From: Alteromonadaceae bacterium M269
GTDB lineage: Bacteria; Pseudomonadota; Gammaproteobacteria; Enterobacterales; Alteromonadaceae
Direction of reading: 5' to 3'
Length of the DNA stretch: 64,000 bases
NCBI GenBank assembly: GCA_004353515.1
Contig: SMNZ01000001.1
Coordinates: 620,001 to 684,000, forward strand
Of the stretch, positions 23,301 to 33,400 are shown piece after piece. The notes under the pieces were generated by a model. That model saw only the letters and a list, made by a program, of their open reading frames with translations, was not told the origin of the DNA and searched no databases. The first letter of the stretch is position 1; each line of letters begins with the position of its first letter. The position numbers and the translations under genes were made by a program.

Positions 23301-26300
23301 TTTAGTGAGACACCTGGTAGCCGGTTGTATAAGACAGGTGATAGGGTGCGTCGTTTACCGAATGGCCAATTGGTGTTTATCGGGCGTCTGGACCATCAGG
23401 TAAAAGTGCGAGGCTTCCGTATTGAACTCGGGGAGATAGAAGCAGCACTGTGTCGTCATGCACAAGTAGAAAGTGCGTTGGTGGTATCGTTCGAGGACAA
23501 GAGCGGCGAGGTGTATTTGACCGGCTACTATGTGGGTGTGGATGGCTTAGTTGAGGTTGAGGCATTGCGCAAGCATTTGTCGGACAGTATTCCAGATTAT
23601 ATGCATCCTGCCTATTTGGTAGGTTTGGATGAGTTTCCATTAACAGCGAACGGTAAGATAGACCGCAAAGCGTTGCCACGTCCACAAGCGGGCGTGCAGC
23701 AGGCAGATTATGTTGCGCCAACGAATGAGATAGAGCGTTTACTTTGCACTATTTGGTCGGATGTATTGGAGGTAGAGCGTGTAGGGATAGAGGATAACTT
23801 TTTTGAGTTGGGTGGGCATTCGCTATTGGCTGCGCGGATGATGACGCAATTACAGGCATCGTTGTCATTATCGTTGCCGTTGCGTTATATCTTTGAGTAC
23901 CCGACTGTGTCTGGTTTTGCCGCCGCGTTAGCTGAAGAGGGAGAGGCTTCGGGTTCACAGGCTGGGCGGATTGATTTACCGCCTATAGAGGTGAGTGAGT
24001 CTCGTGATAGCTTCCCGCTGGCGTTTGCTCAGAGCAGACTCTGGTTCCTGCAACAAATCGATGGCGCTGATAAAGCGTATAATATTCCTTTGGGATATCG
24101 GCTGATCGGTGATTTAGATCAACGCATGTTGCGTAAAGCCTTTGAGCACATCATTGAACGTCATGAACTATTGCGTACCAACTTTGTGTTGGATAATGGA
24201 CATCCAATGCAAAAAGTGGTGCCAGTAGGCGTCGCCCGTTTCATGTTAAAAGAAGAAGATCTATCCAAGCTAGTAGATCCCTCTCAAGCCTTGAAAATAC
24301 GCATGGCTGAAAATGCTGAGATCGAGTTTGACTTGAGCTGCGAACCATTAATTCGAGCCTCACTATTCAAGCTGAGTGATAAGGAACACATATTATTGCT
24401 CTGCCTGCATCATATTATTGCAGACCATTGGTCTATTGGGTTACTACTGAATGAATTCGGAACTCTATATCAAGCCTTTACTGAAGATAAACCCTCACCT
24501 TTAATGCCCTTGAAGGTACAGTTTGGTGATTACGCTCGTTGGCAACATGAGTGGTTTACCGGTGACATCCAAGAGGCTCATATCGCGTATTGGCAGAACC
24601 AACTCGATAGCGCACCCGAATATCTATCACTACCAACAGATTATCCTCGCCCTGCAGTACAAGAGTTTGCCGGTGGTGCAGTTAACCTTAAAATAGAAGG
24701 AAAACTGCATACAAAACTAAAACAACTTAGCCGGGACAGTGGTGTATCGATGTATATGACTATCATGGTAGCTTGGTCAATTTTAATGCATAAATTGTCC
24801 GGCGAGCAGGATTTGATCATAGGCACCCCCTCGGCTAACAGACCATTAAAAGAGCTAGAAGAGGTCATAGGCTTTTTCATCAACATGCTAGCCATCAGAG
24901 TGGACTTGGCCGCTGCTTCAAGTGTAAAACACCTCTTGGAGCAAGTTAGAAATACTTTCCTGGACGCCCATCAATATCAGCATTTGTCTTTTGAACAAGT
25001 TGTTCAAGCAATCAAACCAAATCGCAGTGCTGCCTACAGCCCAATTTTTCAAGTTATGTTGTCTTGGGAAATGGCTGAAGATCGCGTCACACAGCCTCAA
25101 GACTCAAAGTTAAGTATGGAGAGTTACGGTTTGGAGAGTACTGTCAGTGCCAAATACGATCTCAGTTTGCATATGGAAGAGCAATCCGATTGTCTGATAG
25201 GCAATATTGAATACGCAAGTGCTCTATTTAAACAGGAAAGTATCGAGCGTTATGTAGCGTACTTCAAGCGTATCCTGACACAGATGGTAGACAATGCACA
25301 GGGCAGCATAGGGCAGTTAGATATGCTCACAACAGGCGAGCGACAACAGCTATTGCACGGTTGGAATCAAACCCAACGAACCTACAAGCCAGCCAACCGT
25401 ATACCGTCGCTATTTACCAAACAAGCCAAAGCTCACCCAGAAGCCATTGCCTTGGTCTGCGGTAGTAGGCGCTTGAGCTATGGCGAGTTAAATACCGCCT
25501 CCAATCAACTTGCCCATTATTTGATAGAGCAACGCAAGGTTAAGGCAGAAGACTTTGTTGGTATTTATACAGACCGTAGCCCAGAGATGGTGATAGGGAT
25601 GTTAGGGATAATGAAAGCAGGGGGTGCCTATGTGCCATTAGACCCAGCTTATCCGTTGTCGCGTTTGGAATTTATCGTCTCGGATACACAGTTAAATACG
25701 GTATTGAGCCAAGTTAAATGGCGAGACAAGGTGCTGCCTTTTAGTGCTGACCAAGCGGTGTATTTGGATGACGAGGCGTTTTTATCTGATGTGCGCCAAT
25801 ACAGTGATGAGGAGCCGGATGAGGATGCGCTCGGCCTGACATCGGATCAGCTGGCGTACTTGATTTATACCTCAGGTTCAACGGGACAACCCAAAGGAGT
25901 GATGATTGAACACAAGAATGTGATATCGCTCTTACGTTGGAGTGAACAAGAGTATGGCTATCCGGGCTTAAAGAGTGTGTTGGCATCAACATCTATGTGC
26001 TTTGACCTGTCGGTATTTGAATTGTTTGCACCGCTGAGTGTTGGCGGTCAGACAGTGATAGTTGATTCAATATTGTCGCTATTGGACAGTCCGCTGGAGA
26101 CATCTATAACACTGATAAACACCGTTCCATCAGGCGCAAGGGCTCTGTTGGAAGCCGAAGGGCTGCCTCAGGGCGTGAAGACGATAAACTTGGCTGGGGA
26201 GCCGCTTGACACAAGCTTGGTGAACCGACTTTATGCGTTGGGTATTGAACAAGTCTATGATTTGTATGGCCCGTCGGAAGACACGACCTATTCGACGTTT

Positions 26301-29300
26301 GCGTTGAGGGAGCGCGACGGAGTGAATACGATAGGGAGTCCGATAGGGAATACCCAAGCTTATGTAGTAGACAGCCATCATCAGTTGGTTGCACCGGGTG
26401 TGGCAGGCGAGTTATTACTCGGTGGCGCCGGTTTGTCTAGAGGGTACTTGCATGCTGAGGAGCTAACGTCACAGAAATTCATTGATAATCCGTTTAGTGA
26501 GACACCTGGTAGCCGGTTGTATAAGACAGGTGATAGGGTGCGTCGTTTACCGAATGGCCAATTGGTGTTTATCGGGCGTCTGGACCATCAGGTAAAAGTG
26601 CGAGGCTTCCGTATTGAACTCGGGGAGATAGAAGCAGCACTGTGTCGTCATGCACAAGTAGAAAGTGCGTTGGTGGTATCGTTCGAGGACAAGAGCGGCG
26701 AGGTGTATTTGACCGGCTACTATGTGGGTGTGGATGGCTTAGTTGAGGTTGAGGCATTGCGCAAGCATTTGTCGGACAGTATTCCAGATTATATGCATCC
26801 TGCCTATTTGGTAGGTTTGGATGAGTTTCCATTAACAGCGAACGGTAAGATAGACCGCAAAGCGTTGCCACGTCCACAAGCGGGCGTGCAGCAGGCAGAT
26901 TATGTTGCGCCAACGAATGAGATAGAGCGTTTACTTTGCACTATTTGGTCGGATGTATTGGAGGTAGAGCGTGTAGGGATAGAGGATAACTTTTTTGAGT
27001 TGGGTGGGCATTCGCTATTGGCTGCGCGGATGATGACGCAATTACAGGCATCGTTGTCATTATCGTTGCCGTTGCGTTATATCTTTGAGTACCCGACTGT
27101 GTCTGGTTTTGCCGCCGCGTTAGCTGAAGAGGGAGAGGCTTCGGGTTCACAGGCTGGGCGGATTGATTTACCGCCTATAGAGGTGAGTGAGTCTCGTGAT
27201 AGCTTCCCGCTGGCGTTTGCTCAGAGCAGACTCTGGTTCCACCAGCAGATTAAGAATTCAGATCGCACGTATAACATTCCACTAGCTTTAAGTTTAAAAG
27301 GACCGTTTGATAGTGACATTGTACAAGCGGCTTTAGATCACATTGTTGAGCGGCACGAGTTATTGCGTACCAACTTTGTATTGGTGAATGATGAACCCGT
27401 GCAACAGGTATCGGCTCGAGCGTCGTTCGATTTGACGCTAGACGATTGGTCTCAGCTACAAAACACCCAAGTACGCCTAGAAAAGGCAATGGACGCTCTG
27501 GCCAATATAACTTTTGACTTATCCGAAGGTCCTTTATTCCGGGGCCATTTGATAAAGCTCGATGCGCAGCACCATAGCTTATTGCTCAATATTCATCACA
27601 TTATTGCAGACCATTGGTCTATTGGGTTACTGCTAAATGAATTGAGAGCATTATGTGATGCCTTTTCACAGAAAAAGCCCTCCCCTTTAATACCCTTGAA
27701 GGTACAGTTCGGTGACTACGCTCGCTGGCAGCATGAGTGGTTTACCGGTGACATCCAAGAGGCTCATATCGCGTATTGGCAGGACCAACTCGACGGTATA
27801 CCTGATCTGTTAAATGTTGCAACAGATTACCCCCGTCCGGCATTACAAGATTATCGCGGTGGTTCAATTGATCTCATCATCGATCAACAAATGACGGAAA
27901 AGTTACGAAAATTAAGTCATAAACATCACGTGTCGTTGTTTATGACTGTTATTGCGGCTTGGGCAATCTTATTGGAGAAGTTATCCGGCAAGCAGGATTT
28001 CGTGATTGGAACACCTACCAGTACCCGCCCAGTGAAGGAGCTAGAAGAGATTATTGGTTTCTTCGTCAACATGTTAGCCATTAGGGTAGATGTATCTCAA
28101 AAACCGACTATTGATCAATTGTTAACCCAAGTAAAAGAGACGTTTCTCAGTGCCCATGAGCACTTACACTTGTCTTTTGAGCAGATTGTCCAAGCGGTTA
28201 AACCAGCTCGTAGCGCATCCTATAGTCCAATTTTCCAAGTCGCTTTTTCTTGGCAAACAAGTATTAAGGATAATGAAGATAGCCATGCTGATACCTTTAA
28301 TATCGAACCACTAAAGATGGCGGGTACCAGTACGGCGAAATATGATCTCACATTGAATGTGGAGGAACATGAAAACGGATTGATTGGCAATATAGAATAT
28401 GCCAGCGCTTTGTTTAAACCTGAAACTATCGAGCGTTACATAGGTTACTTCAAGCAAATTCTAGAGCAGATGGTTCAAGATGCTACACAACCTGTTGACG
28501 CCATTGAAATTTTAAAACCTGATGAGCGCCAAAAGCTCATTTACGATTGGAATAACACGAGTGCTCCTTTTGCCAATGACAAATGTTTATTTGAATTGGT
28601 TGAGCAACACGCCCAAACCCGACCTAATGCTATGGCTGTCAATCATGCAGATCAAAGCTTAACGTATGCCGATTTAGATAAATGGGCTAATCGGCTGGCT
28701 AATTTCCTGATAAAAGAAAAAGGCGTCGGACCCGATAGCTTAGTTGGTGTCTGCTTAGATCGCTCTATTGAACTGATCGTAGGTATTGTTGCAATACTCA
28801 AAACAGGGGGCGCTTACGTGCCATTAGACCCAGGCTATCCACCGGCTCGGCTAGCTTACATGATTGACGATGCCAAATTAGATACGATACTGACGCATTC
28901 TGATATTGGTCAGCGGTGCAGCATTGAGCCATCCATTCAGGTATGCCTAGAAAATGAGTCATTGCTCAGCACGTTAGAAAATCTATCAGAGCATCATGTT
29001 GCTAGGCAGCAAGCTGATATACACCCCAGAAAAACAGCTTATATGATTTACACCTCCGGTTCTACAGGCCAACCCAAAGGGGTACCTGGACATCACCAAG
29101 GGGTCATTAACTTACTGTCTCACTTTGATAGGGTAGCGCCGGTTCCTGCCGAAGAAAATTGCATGTTGTGCGCCAGCCTGAGCTTTGATGCCTCAGTCTA
29201 TGAAGTTATGAACGCCCTTTGCAATGGCCATTGCTTGCATATTATGGATGAGAATACCAGGCTCGATCCAGCCAGGCTGTTTGCCTTTATGCAAGACAAA

Positions 29301-30449
29301 AATGTGGTTAACAGCTTCCTGCCACCGGCATTTGTCGGCGAATTCGCTAATTGGGTGGCTCAGGAAGGCAACAGCTGGCCAATGAAACGTCTACTCGTAG
29401 GCGTCGAATCTTTGACAATGGAGCACCTGCAAAGAATTAAAACACACCTCTCTGGGGTAGAGATTATCAACGGCTACGGCCCGACAGAAGCCAGTATTTG
29501 CTGTGTTTTATATCATGTTAAGGAAGGTAAAGATCTAAAACGTGTTATGGCACCTATAGGTAAACCTGTCAGCAACAGCCAAATTTATGTGCTGGATGAC
29601 AATATGTCACCTGTACCTCAGGGTGTTATTGGCCAGTTGTATATCGGCGGGGTAGTGTTGGTCGACGGCTATCACCGAAACCCTGAATTAAGCGATGAGA
29701 AATTTGTCTCCAACCCCTTTATCGATGGAGATGTCATTTATAAAACGGGTGATTTAGTTCGATGGTTGGATACCGGAGATATGGAATTCATTGGTCGTGC
29801 CGATGAACAAATCAAGATAAGAGGGTTTAGGATTGAATTGGGTGAGGTGCAGCATGCGTTGCTCAATCTCAATACCATAAAGGATGTCATTGTGATGGCA
29901 AAGGAGAGTCCACAAGGTGACAAGCGACTAGTGGCTTATCTTGTAGCCAAAGCAGATGTTATGGACGACGCCGAGGAGCAGCGAGCCCTGATTGAGCAAG
30001 TACGGATTGAGATGAGTGAAGTATTACCCAATTATATGCTGCCATCGGTACTCATGTTACTTGAAAAAATCCCGCTTACCGCTAATGGTAAATTCGACAA
30101 AAGAGCATTGCCTGAACCCGACATGACGCTCGGTAAAGAATATGAAGCACCCAGCACAGAGCTTGAAATATTCCTGTGCGAAGCCTGGCAAGAGTTGCTT
30201 GGGGGGCAAAGGGTAGGCATCCATGACAACTTTTTTGATCTCGGTGGTCACTCAATGATGGCGGCACAAATTGTCGCAAAAATTCAAGACCGTTTTAATA
30301 TTCAGATATTTATCCTTGATGTATTCAATCACCCTGAACCGGGTTTGTTAGCTCAATGGGTTAGTAATCAAGCAGTGGTTGAAGAGCCAGGTATTACCAG
30401 CTTCCAGCAAGAGAATGATAATACCGAAACGGAGAGCTTTGAACTATGA
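17316..30449 (+). CDS. Four-module non-ribosomal peptide synthetase with N-terminal docking domain
   Basis: The 4377-residue protein starts with a TubC-like docking segment (1-55), followed by C-A-T four times. Key sites: C1 HHIASDD (about 206), A1 core TSGSTG (about 699), T1 S1098; C2 HHIVADH (1298), T2 S2169; C3 HHIIADH (about 2365), T3 S3233; C4 HHIIADH (3427), A4 core (about 3911), T4 S4313. No epimerisation, methylation or TE domain was seen. Aligned by eye to GrsA, the A2 and A3 ten-residue codes are DLFNNALTYK, the classical alanine code. A4 reads DAYFLGGICK, resembling branched-chain aliphatic codes. A1 reads DAEVVGTIAK and I cannot assign it. C1 should take the polyketide chain from the PKS. 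ATG at 17316 or 17319 follows a good AAGGAAG site. The stop overlaps the next NRPS gene by ATGA. Confidence 0.96.
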   Translation: MMSTSQFLKSLMDLNITLWLDGDKLRFRAPAEAMTNEIKQQIKDRKPDLIELLRQQDAVEQIELKPVERVEPIPLTYAQQRLWFLDQLEPGVPAYNVSDLHPIKLELDIAALQKAVTAVVERHELLRTVFPSTDGIPRQQILPPMDVPLPVIDLTAYPEDEQEQKVLEIGAEEAKKPFILEKEIPLRVTLIKLAQKSYLWMLSIHHIASDDWSKKLLNQEIETYYFAFRDGKSVNLPPLPIQWADFAIWQQRWLSGDNLKTHLDYWRNQLSGELPKLKFVEDNPRQEPAFGGNGRFYLPHETSTQLNDFCEEEGVTLFMVTLAGYAALLQRYTGQEDFIIGTPISDRQQVQTESLIGFLLNTLPLRVKVPKNITFRELLAQVKETCLSAYSYQSVPYESLMHELDVERTASGNPLFETMMILLNTPDIDEDGGSPLWGPGTFEHFPEITDGEVVYVFDNKSNGTTKFDLSISLIEQPKGMWGVTEYNRDVFDEQSIRNLIENFQRLLKAAMASPLTDVRELPLLCDNQKQAMLQDWCKGPELELTISTLHQFVEEQAKHSPSAIAIESPQEEFEITYQALNQKVNQQAHYLVSQGVKHGERVGVLLPRSIDLFVSVLAVLKVGATYVPLDITCPGDRMQLIIADADIKTILSCSDVANIQQGIACQFILLDELEAVVATQREDNPNVDIQPEHAACILYTSGSTGRPKGVELSHLGIVNYTVGGVVDYDAVQTDRILQFASIAFDASLEEAFIAFAAGATLVLRPDNMLDSTEIFIRYCQQLKTSMLVLPTAYWHEIISTLDKHPIPPHITRIVIGGERAIPEKFAQWQQHIGERVKVFNTYGPTEGSIAITRALLPFSTPKDRQGHEISIGRPVSNSTLYVLDPYQQPVPQGIAGEVYLGGYAVANGYLNSTELTDERFVDVLLSGQKERLYRTGDLARFLPDGTLHFLGRIDEQVKIRGNRVEPGEIEALLQEHEAVSDVIVVVREDQLQEKRLAAYFVANEGKDITISELRAYLRPILPSYMIPADFVKLDALPLNINGKVDKKALPEPDFSTRESTYVAPESDNEKILCDIWQTLLGKPQISVHDNFFELGGHSLLATRIIARIKSVLGIDLSLRRLFEAPTISELALVLDELAQGDNSDEQQSQFNQQLPPISVNEERAHYPLAFAQHRLWFLHQMDGADRAYNIPVGVRLKGQVEQPLIHQAMTQIFERHEALRTVFIEYNGVPVQKVLSMKDAALKVLDQDLSTRDSPESALRDRIKRLNNVTFDMTSEPLIRAELVKLAEGDSVLLLVMHHIVADHWSVDVLIKEFKAIYYSLLEGAESTLPPLKVQFRDYAIWQHDWFTEEIQQAHSEYWRQQLEDAPSQLQLASDYPRPPIQDFSGSAVGLYIDTELTNALRTMSRRYGISLYMTMMTAWSILLHKLSGENDIVIGTPSANRPLGELENMIGFFINMLPIRFDLAGDINIKTLLLQVRDTFLFAHEHQHLSFEQIVQAVSPQRSPSYSPIFQVIFSWQMLNEGECDSVPAREQITHIDRYNMGSVVTAKYDLSLYMEEQSDCLIGNIEYASALFKQESIERYVAYFKRILTQMVDNAQGSIGQLDMLTTGERQQLLHGWNQTQRTYKPANRIPSLFTKQAKAHPEAIALVCGSRRLSYGELNTASNQLAHYLIEQRKVKAEDFVGIYTDRSPEMVIGMLGIMKAGGAYVPLDPAYPLSRLEFIVSDTQLNTVLSQVKWRDKVLPFSADQAVYLDDEAFLSDVRQYSDEEPDEDALGLTSDQLAYLIYTSGSTGQPKGVMIEHKNVISLLRWSEQEYGYPGLKSVLASTSMCFDLSVFELFAPLSVGGQTVIVDSILSLLDSPLETSITLINTVPSGARALLEAEGLPQGVKTINLAGEPLDTSLVNRLYALGIEQVYDLYGPSEDTTYSTFALRERDGVNTIGSPIGNTQAYVVDSHHQLVAPGVAGELLLGGAGLSRGYLHAEELTSQKFIDNPFSETPGSRLYKTGDRVRRLPNGQLVFIGRLDHQVKVRGFRIELGEIEAALCRHAQVESALVVSFEDKSGEVYLTGYYVGVDGLVEVEALRKHLSDSIPDYMHPAYLVGLDEFPLTANGKIDRKALPRPQAGVQQADYVAPTNEIERLLCTIWSDVLEVERVGIEDNFFELGGHSLLAARMMTQLQASLSLSLPLRYIFEYPTVSGFAAALAEEGEASGSQAGRIDLPPIEVSESRDSFPLAFAQSRLWFLQQIDGADKAYNIPLGYRLIGDLDQRMLRKAFEHIIERHELLRTNFVLDNGHPMQKVVPVGVARFMLKEEDLSKLVDPSQALKIRMAENAEIEFDLSCEPLIRASLFKLSDKEHILLLCLHHIIADHWSIGLLLNEFGTLYQAFTEDKPSPLMPLKVQFGDYARWQHEWFTGDIQEAHIAYWQNQLDSAPEYLSLPTDYPRPAVQEFAGGAVNLKIEGKLHTKLKQLSRDSGVSMYMTIMVAWSILMHKLSGEQDLIIGTPSANRPLKELEEVIGFFINMLAIRVDLAAASSVKHLLEQVRNTFLDAHQYQHLSFEQVVQAIKPNRSAAYSPIFQVMLSWEMAEDRVTQPQDSKLSMESYGLESTVSAKYDLSLHMEEQSDCLIGNIEYASALFKQESIERYVAYFKRILTQMVDNAQGSIGQLDMLTTGERQQLLHGWNQTQRTYKPANRIPSLFTKQAKAHPEAIALVCGSRRLSYGELNTASNQLAHYLIEQRKVKAEDFVGIYTDRSPEMVIGMLGIMKAGGAYVPLDPAYPLSRLEFIVSDTQLNTVLSQVKWRDKVLPFSADQAVYLDDEAFLSDVRQYSDEEPDEDALGLTSDQLAYLIYTSGSTGQPKGVMIEHKNVISLLRWSEQEYGYPGLKSVLASTSMCFDLSVFELFAPLSVGGQTVIVDSILSLLDSPLETSITLINTVPSGARALLEAEGLPQGVKTINLAGEPLDTSLVNRLYALGIEQVYDLYGPSEDTTYSTFALRERDGVNTIGSPIGNTQAYVVDSHHQLVAPGVAGELLLGGAGLSRGYLHAEELTSQKFIDNPFSETPGSRLYKTGDRVRRLPNGQLVFIGRLDHQVKVRGFRIELGEIEAALCRHAQVESALVVSFEDKSGEVYLTGYYVGVDGLVEVEALRKHLSDSIPDYMHPAYLVGLDEFPLTANGKIDRKALPRPQAGVQQADYVAPTNEIERLLCTIWSDVLEVERVGIEDNFFELGGHSLLAARMMTQLQASLSLSLPLRYIFEYPTVSGFAAALAEEGEASGSQAGRIDLPPIEVSESRDSFPLAFAQSRLWFHQQIKNSDRTYNIPLALSLKGPFDSDIVQAALDHIVERHELLRTNFVLVNDEPVQQVSARASFDLTLDDWSQLQNTQVRLEKAMDALANITFDLSEGPLFRGHLIKLDAQHHSLLLNIHHIIADHWSIGLLLNELRALCDAFSQKKPSPLIPLKVQFGDYARWQHEWFTGDIQEAHIAYWQDQLDGIPDLLNVATDYPRPALQDYRGGSIDLIIDQQMTEKLRKLSHKHHVSLFMTVIAAWAILLEKLSGKQDFVIGTPTSTRPVKELEEIIGFFVNMLAIRVDVSQKPTIDQLLTQVKETFLSAHEHLHLSFEQIVQAVKPARSASYSPIFQVAFSWQTSIKDNEDSHADTFNIEPLKMAGTSTAKYDLTLNVEEHENGLIGNIEYASALFKPETIERYIGYFKQILEQMVQDATQPVDAIEILKPDERQKLIYDWNNTSAPFANDKCLFELVEQHAQTRPNAMAVNHADQSLTYADLDKWANRLANFLIKEKGVGPDSLVGVCLDRSIELIVGIVAILKTGGAYVPLDPGYPPARLAYMIDDAKLDTILTHSDIGQRCSIEPSIQVCLENESLLSTLENLSEHHVARQQADIHPRKTAYMIYTSGSTGQPKGVPGHHQGVINLLSHFDRVAPVPAEENCMLCASLSFDASVYEVMNALCNGHCLHIMDENTRLDPARLFAFMQDKNVVNSFLPPAFVGEFANWVAQEGNSWPMKRLLVGVESLTMEHLQRIKTHLSGVEIINGYGPTEASICCVLYHVKEGKDLKRVMAPIGKPVSNSQIYVLDDNMSPVPQGVIGQLYIGGVVLVDGYHRNPELSDEKFVSNPFIDGDVIYKTGDLVRWLDTGDMEFIGRADEQIKIRGFRIELGEVQHALLNLNTIKDVIVMAKESPQGDKRLVAYLVAKADVMDDAEEQRALIEQVRIEMSEVLPNYMLPSVLMLLEKIPLTANGKFDKRALPEPDMTLGKEYEAPSTELEIFLCEAWQELLGGQRVGIHDNFFDLGGHSMMAAQIVAKIQDRFNIQIFILDVFNHPEPGLLAQWVSNQAVVEEPGITSFQQENDNTETESFEL
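21957..24048 (+). repeat. Near-identical A-T block, copy 1 (NRPS module 2)
   Basis: This 2092-base block is repeated at an offset of 3192 bases. I found two mismatches (21978 T against 25170 C; 22487 A against 25679 C). It runs from the last part of C2 (motif AKYDLSL) through A2 and T2 to the first motif of C3 (PLAFAQSRLWF), where identity stops abruptly. The unit covers residues about 1548-2244. Confidence 0.97.
25149..27240 (+). repeat. Near-identical A-T block, copy 2 (NRPS module 3)
   Basis: This is the second copy of the 2.09-kb A-T block, covering residues about 2612-3308. The flanking C3 and C4 cores differ overall but share shorter near-identical patches (around 24418-24615 and 27600-27795), so exchange was not limited to the main block. 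Both copies encode the same alanine specificity code. Confidence 0.97.
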
Positions 30450-33400
30450 GTGTTTTAAGTAAGCTAATTGAATACAAAACGCAATCTATTGTGGTCAAAT
30501 TATCAGGGCAAAAACTGACAATAGAAGCGGATAAGAATGCCCTAACCGATGAAATTAAACAGACATTACGAGAACTCAAGGGTGACATATTAACGCTTTA
30601 CTCTTTGCTTCAGATAGACTCTAACCAAGCGCTTGCACCCACCACATTTTCTCAAAAAAGGCTATGGTTTATCGATGCGCTTGAGCGAGGTACGAACCAC
30701 TATAATATCGTAGATTATCTTTACATTAAAAAAGCGTTGAATGTATCAGTTTTACAAAAAGCCCTAAGCGAAATACTGATTAGACACCACATCCTGAGAA
30801 GCACCTATTCAGAAGAAGACGGCGCAGTGTTTCAAATAACGCGTCCGTTTGGTCAACTTCCGTATCAACAGTATGACTTTCGAGATATGACGCGGGAAGC
30901 TGCACTCGCGAAAGTTCAAACGCTGATGGATAAAGAATCCAGTCATCAGTTTGAATTGAGAAAGCAGATCCCTATTCGATTCGTCATGTGTCTTATTGGT
31001 CAAGCAGAAAGTTATCTGTTGATCAATGTTCACCATATTGCCTCTGATGGTTGGTCAAATAACGTAATGCGTCATGAGCTTGATACGCTCTATACTTCTT
31101 TCAGCCAGGGGCTTGTAAGTCCTCTGGATAGGTTAAAGATTCAGTTTTCAGACTATGCCCATTGGGAAAACCAGTTTCTAACACCTGATGTGATGCAAAG
31201 GCAATTGGATTATTGGTTAAACAAACTGGATAACCTGCCTTTAGTCCACAGCCTACCTCTGGACAAAAAGCGCCCTGCTGAACAGGCGTTTAACGGTGGC
31301 TTGTTTCAATCCGTCATAACAGGTGATGTGGTCACAAAGTTTAAGACACTGTGCGCCAATTCTCGTGCAACCCTCTTTATGGGAGCAGGTGCCGTATTCT
31401 CTTTATTACTTAGTCGTTTTAGCGCCCAGGATGACATTATCTTTGGCTCAGCAATCTCTAATCGAGAAAAACCTGAAATAGCAGCGCTGATAGGCTTTTT
31501 TGTTAACACCTTGGTATTTCGATTTAATCTCAGTAAGGCGACAACATTTAGTGAACTACTGAGCCTGGTTAAAGAGACGTCTGAAGAAGCATATGCTAAT
31601 CAACATCTGCCGTTCGACGAACTGGTTCGAGGTTTAAAATTACAACGCTCTTTAGCTTACTCCCCAGTTTTTCAAATTTATTTTGATTTTGAAGCCAAAG
31701 CGAACCAGCCTATGTCAGGGAGTAATGATAAGGATGCATTATTACCCGGGTTTTCTGATCCTGCAGCAAAATTCGACCTAGCAGCGTCCTGTAAGTTGGA
31801 AAATGATACGTTATCTGTTAGATGGAACTACGATAGTGCGCTATTTGAACAGTCTACAATTACTTGTATGGCAGAATGTTATGAATATCTGCTGAGGGCC
31901 GTTACAGATACCCCTGATACCTTATTGTCAAACATTCCAACCTATAATTATGCTTACCCCGACCTCAAATTGGCAGAAAGCCCGGCTAAAACAGTATTGG
32001 CCCACCAATGGCTCGAACAATATTCAGTGAGTTCTCCTGAGCAGATAGCTCTCATTGGCGAAAGGGAAACATTGAATTATTATCAACTCAATTGCCAAGC
32101 AAATAAATTAGCACATCTTATTGGAGAGAATACGAGCAAAGGGCAGGTGGTAATAATCTGCATGTCGCGTTCCGAAGACTTAATCAGATCAATGTTTGCG
32201 GTGTTAAAAAGCGGAGCTTGTTATGTCGTTGTAGACCCTGAGCATCCGGCTGAGAGAGTTCGATGGATGTGTGAAAAGGTAAATGCCAATTTGGTATTGA
32301 TTAATAATGAGCAGCATCGGACGTTATTTAACTGCGCCGTTGTGAATATTAATTCTGATTCCGCTATCAGGCAGCTTGACAATCACTCAATACATAACCC
32401 GAATATATCGATATCAGCTGATAATCTCGCTTACATTATCTTTACTTCGGGGTCGACCGGCCATCCCAAAGGCGTGAGTATTACACATACTAACTTGTAT
32501 TCTTATTTTGAAGGAATACAAGAGCAAAGTCGCATTCAATCGCAAGATCGCGTACTTCAGTTTTGCTCTATTTCTTTCGATGCCTTTATGCAAGATCTCT
32601 TTCTCGCCATTGGCAATGGAGCAACATTGATTCTCAGAAACAATGACGTAGCCAGCGATGTTAAAAAACTTTGTCGCTTCATTAAAGATTACGACCTGAC
32701 AGTTACCACATTACCAACCGCTTATTGGCATGCGTTGTGTGAAATAATTGAACAAGATGATATGCGTCTGTTAGATAGCTTACGGGTCATCATGGTAGGC
32801 GGAGAAGCAATGTCGGGCACTTTATTACATAGATTTAAACGCTTATGCAGTAAACAGTTTGAGATCTTCAATATATACGGCCCTGCTGAAGCCACTATCA
32901 TTGCTGCAGCTTACGATACCCGGCATTATGATCCTATCATGTCAAACGTCCCCATAGGAAAACCCATTAAAGGCACGCAATGTTACGTTCTTGATCGTCA
33001 TGGACATTCTTGTCCACCAGGAGTCATTGGTGAACTTTATCTCGGAGGAACAGCAATAGCCAAAGGGTATTTTGCTGATCAAACGTTAACTGACGAAAAA
33101 TTTTCTAATGTCAAATCCTTACCTTTTGCCGGCAGGTTATATCAAACAGGAGACAATGCGCGTTATCTACCTAACGGAGAAATAGAGTTTTGTGGCCGGC
33201 GTGACGACCAGTTTAAAATTCGGGGGTTTAGGGTCGAGCTTGGAGAGATAAAGCAACAACTCGAGCAAAATCCATCGGTAGATTCAGCTGTCGTCGTTAT
33301 TAATAGTGATAAACAGATTATCGCCTATCTTAAATTCGCCAATTCCAGTATGAATAATGAACAAACTGAATTTGATTTCTGTGAGAACGTAAAAAGAGGC

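Noticed and set aside
22549-26913. Pairs of identical minus-strand open frames (83, 96, 114 and 69 codons) at 3192-base spacing
   Set aside because: They are antisense shadows of the duplicated A-T block; the spacing simply reports the repeat.
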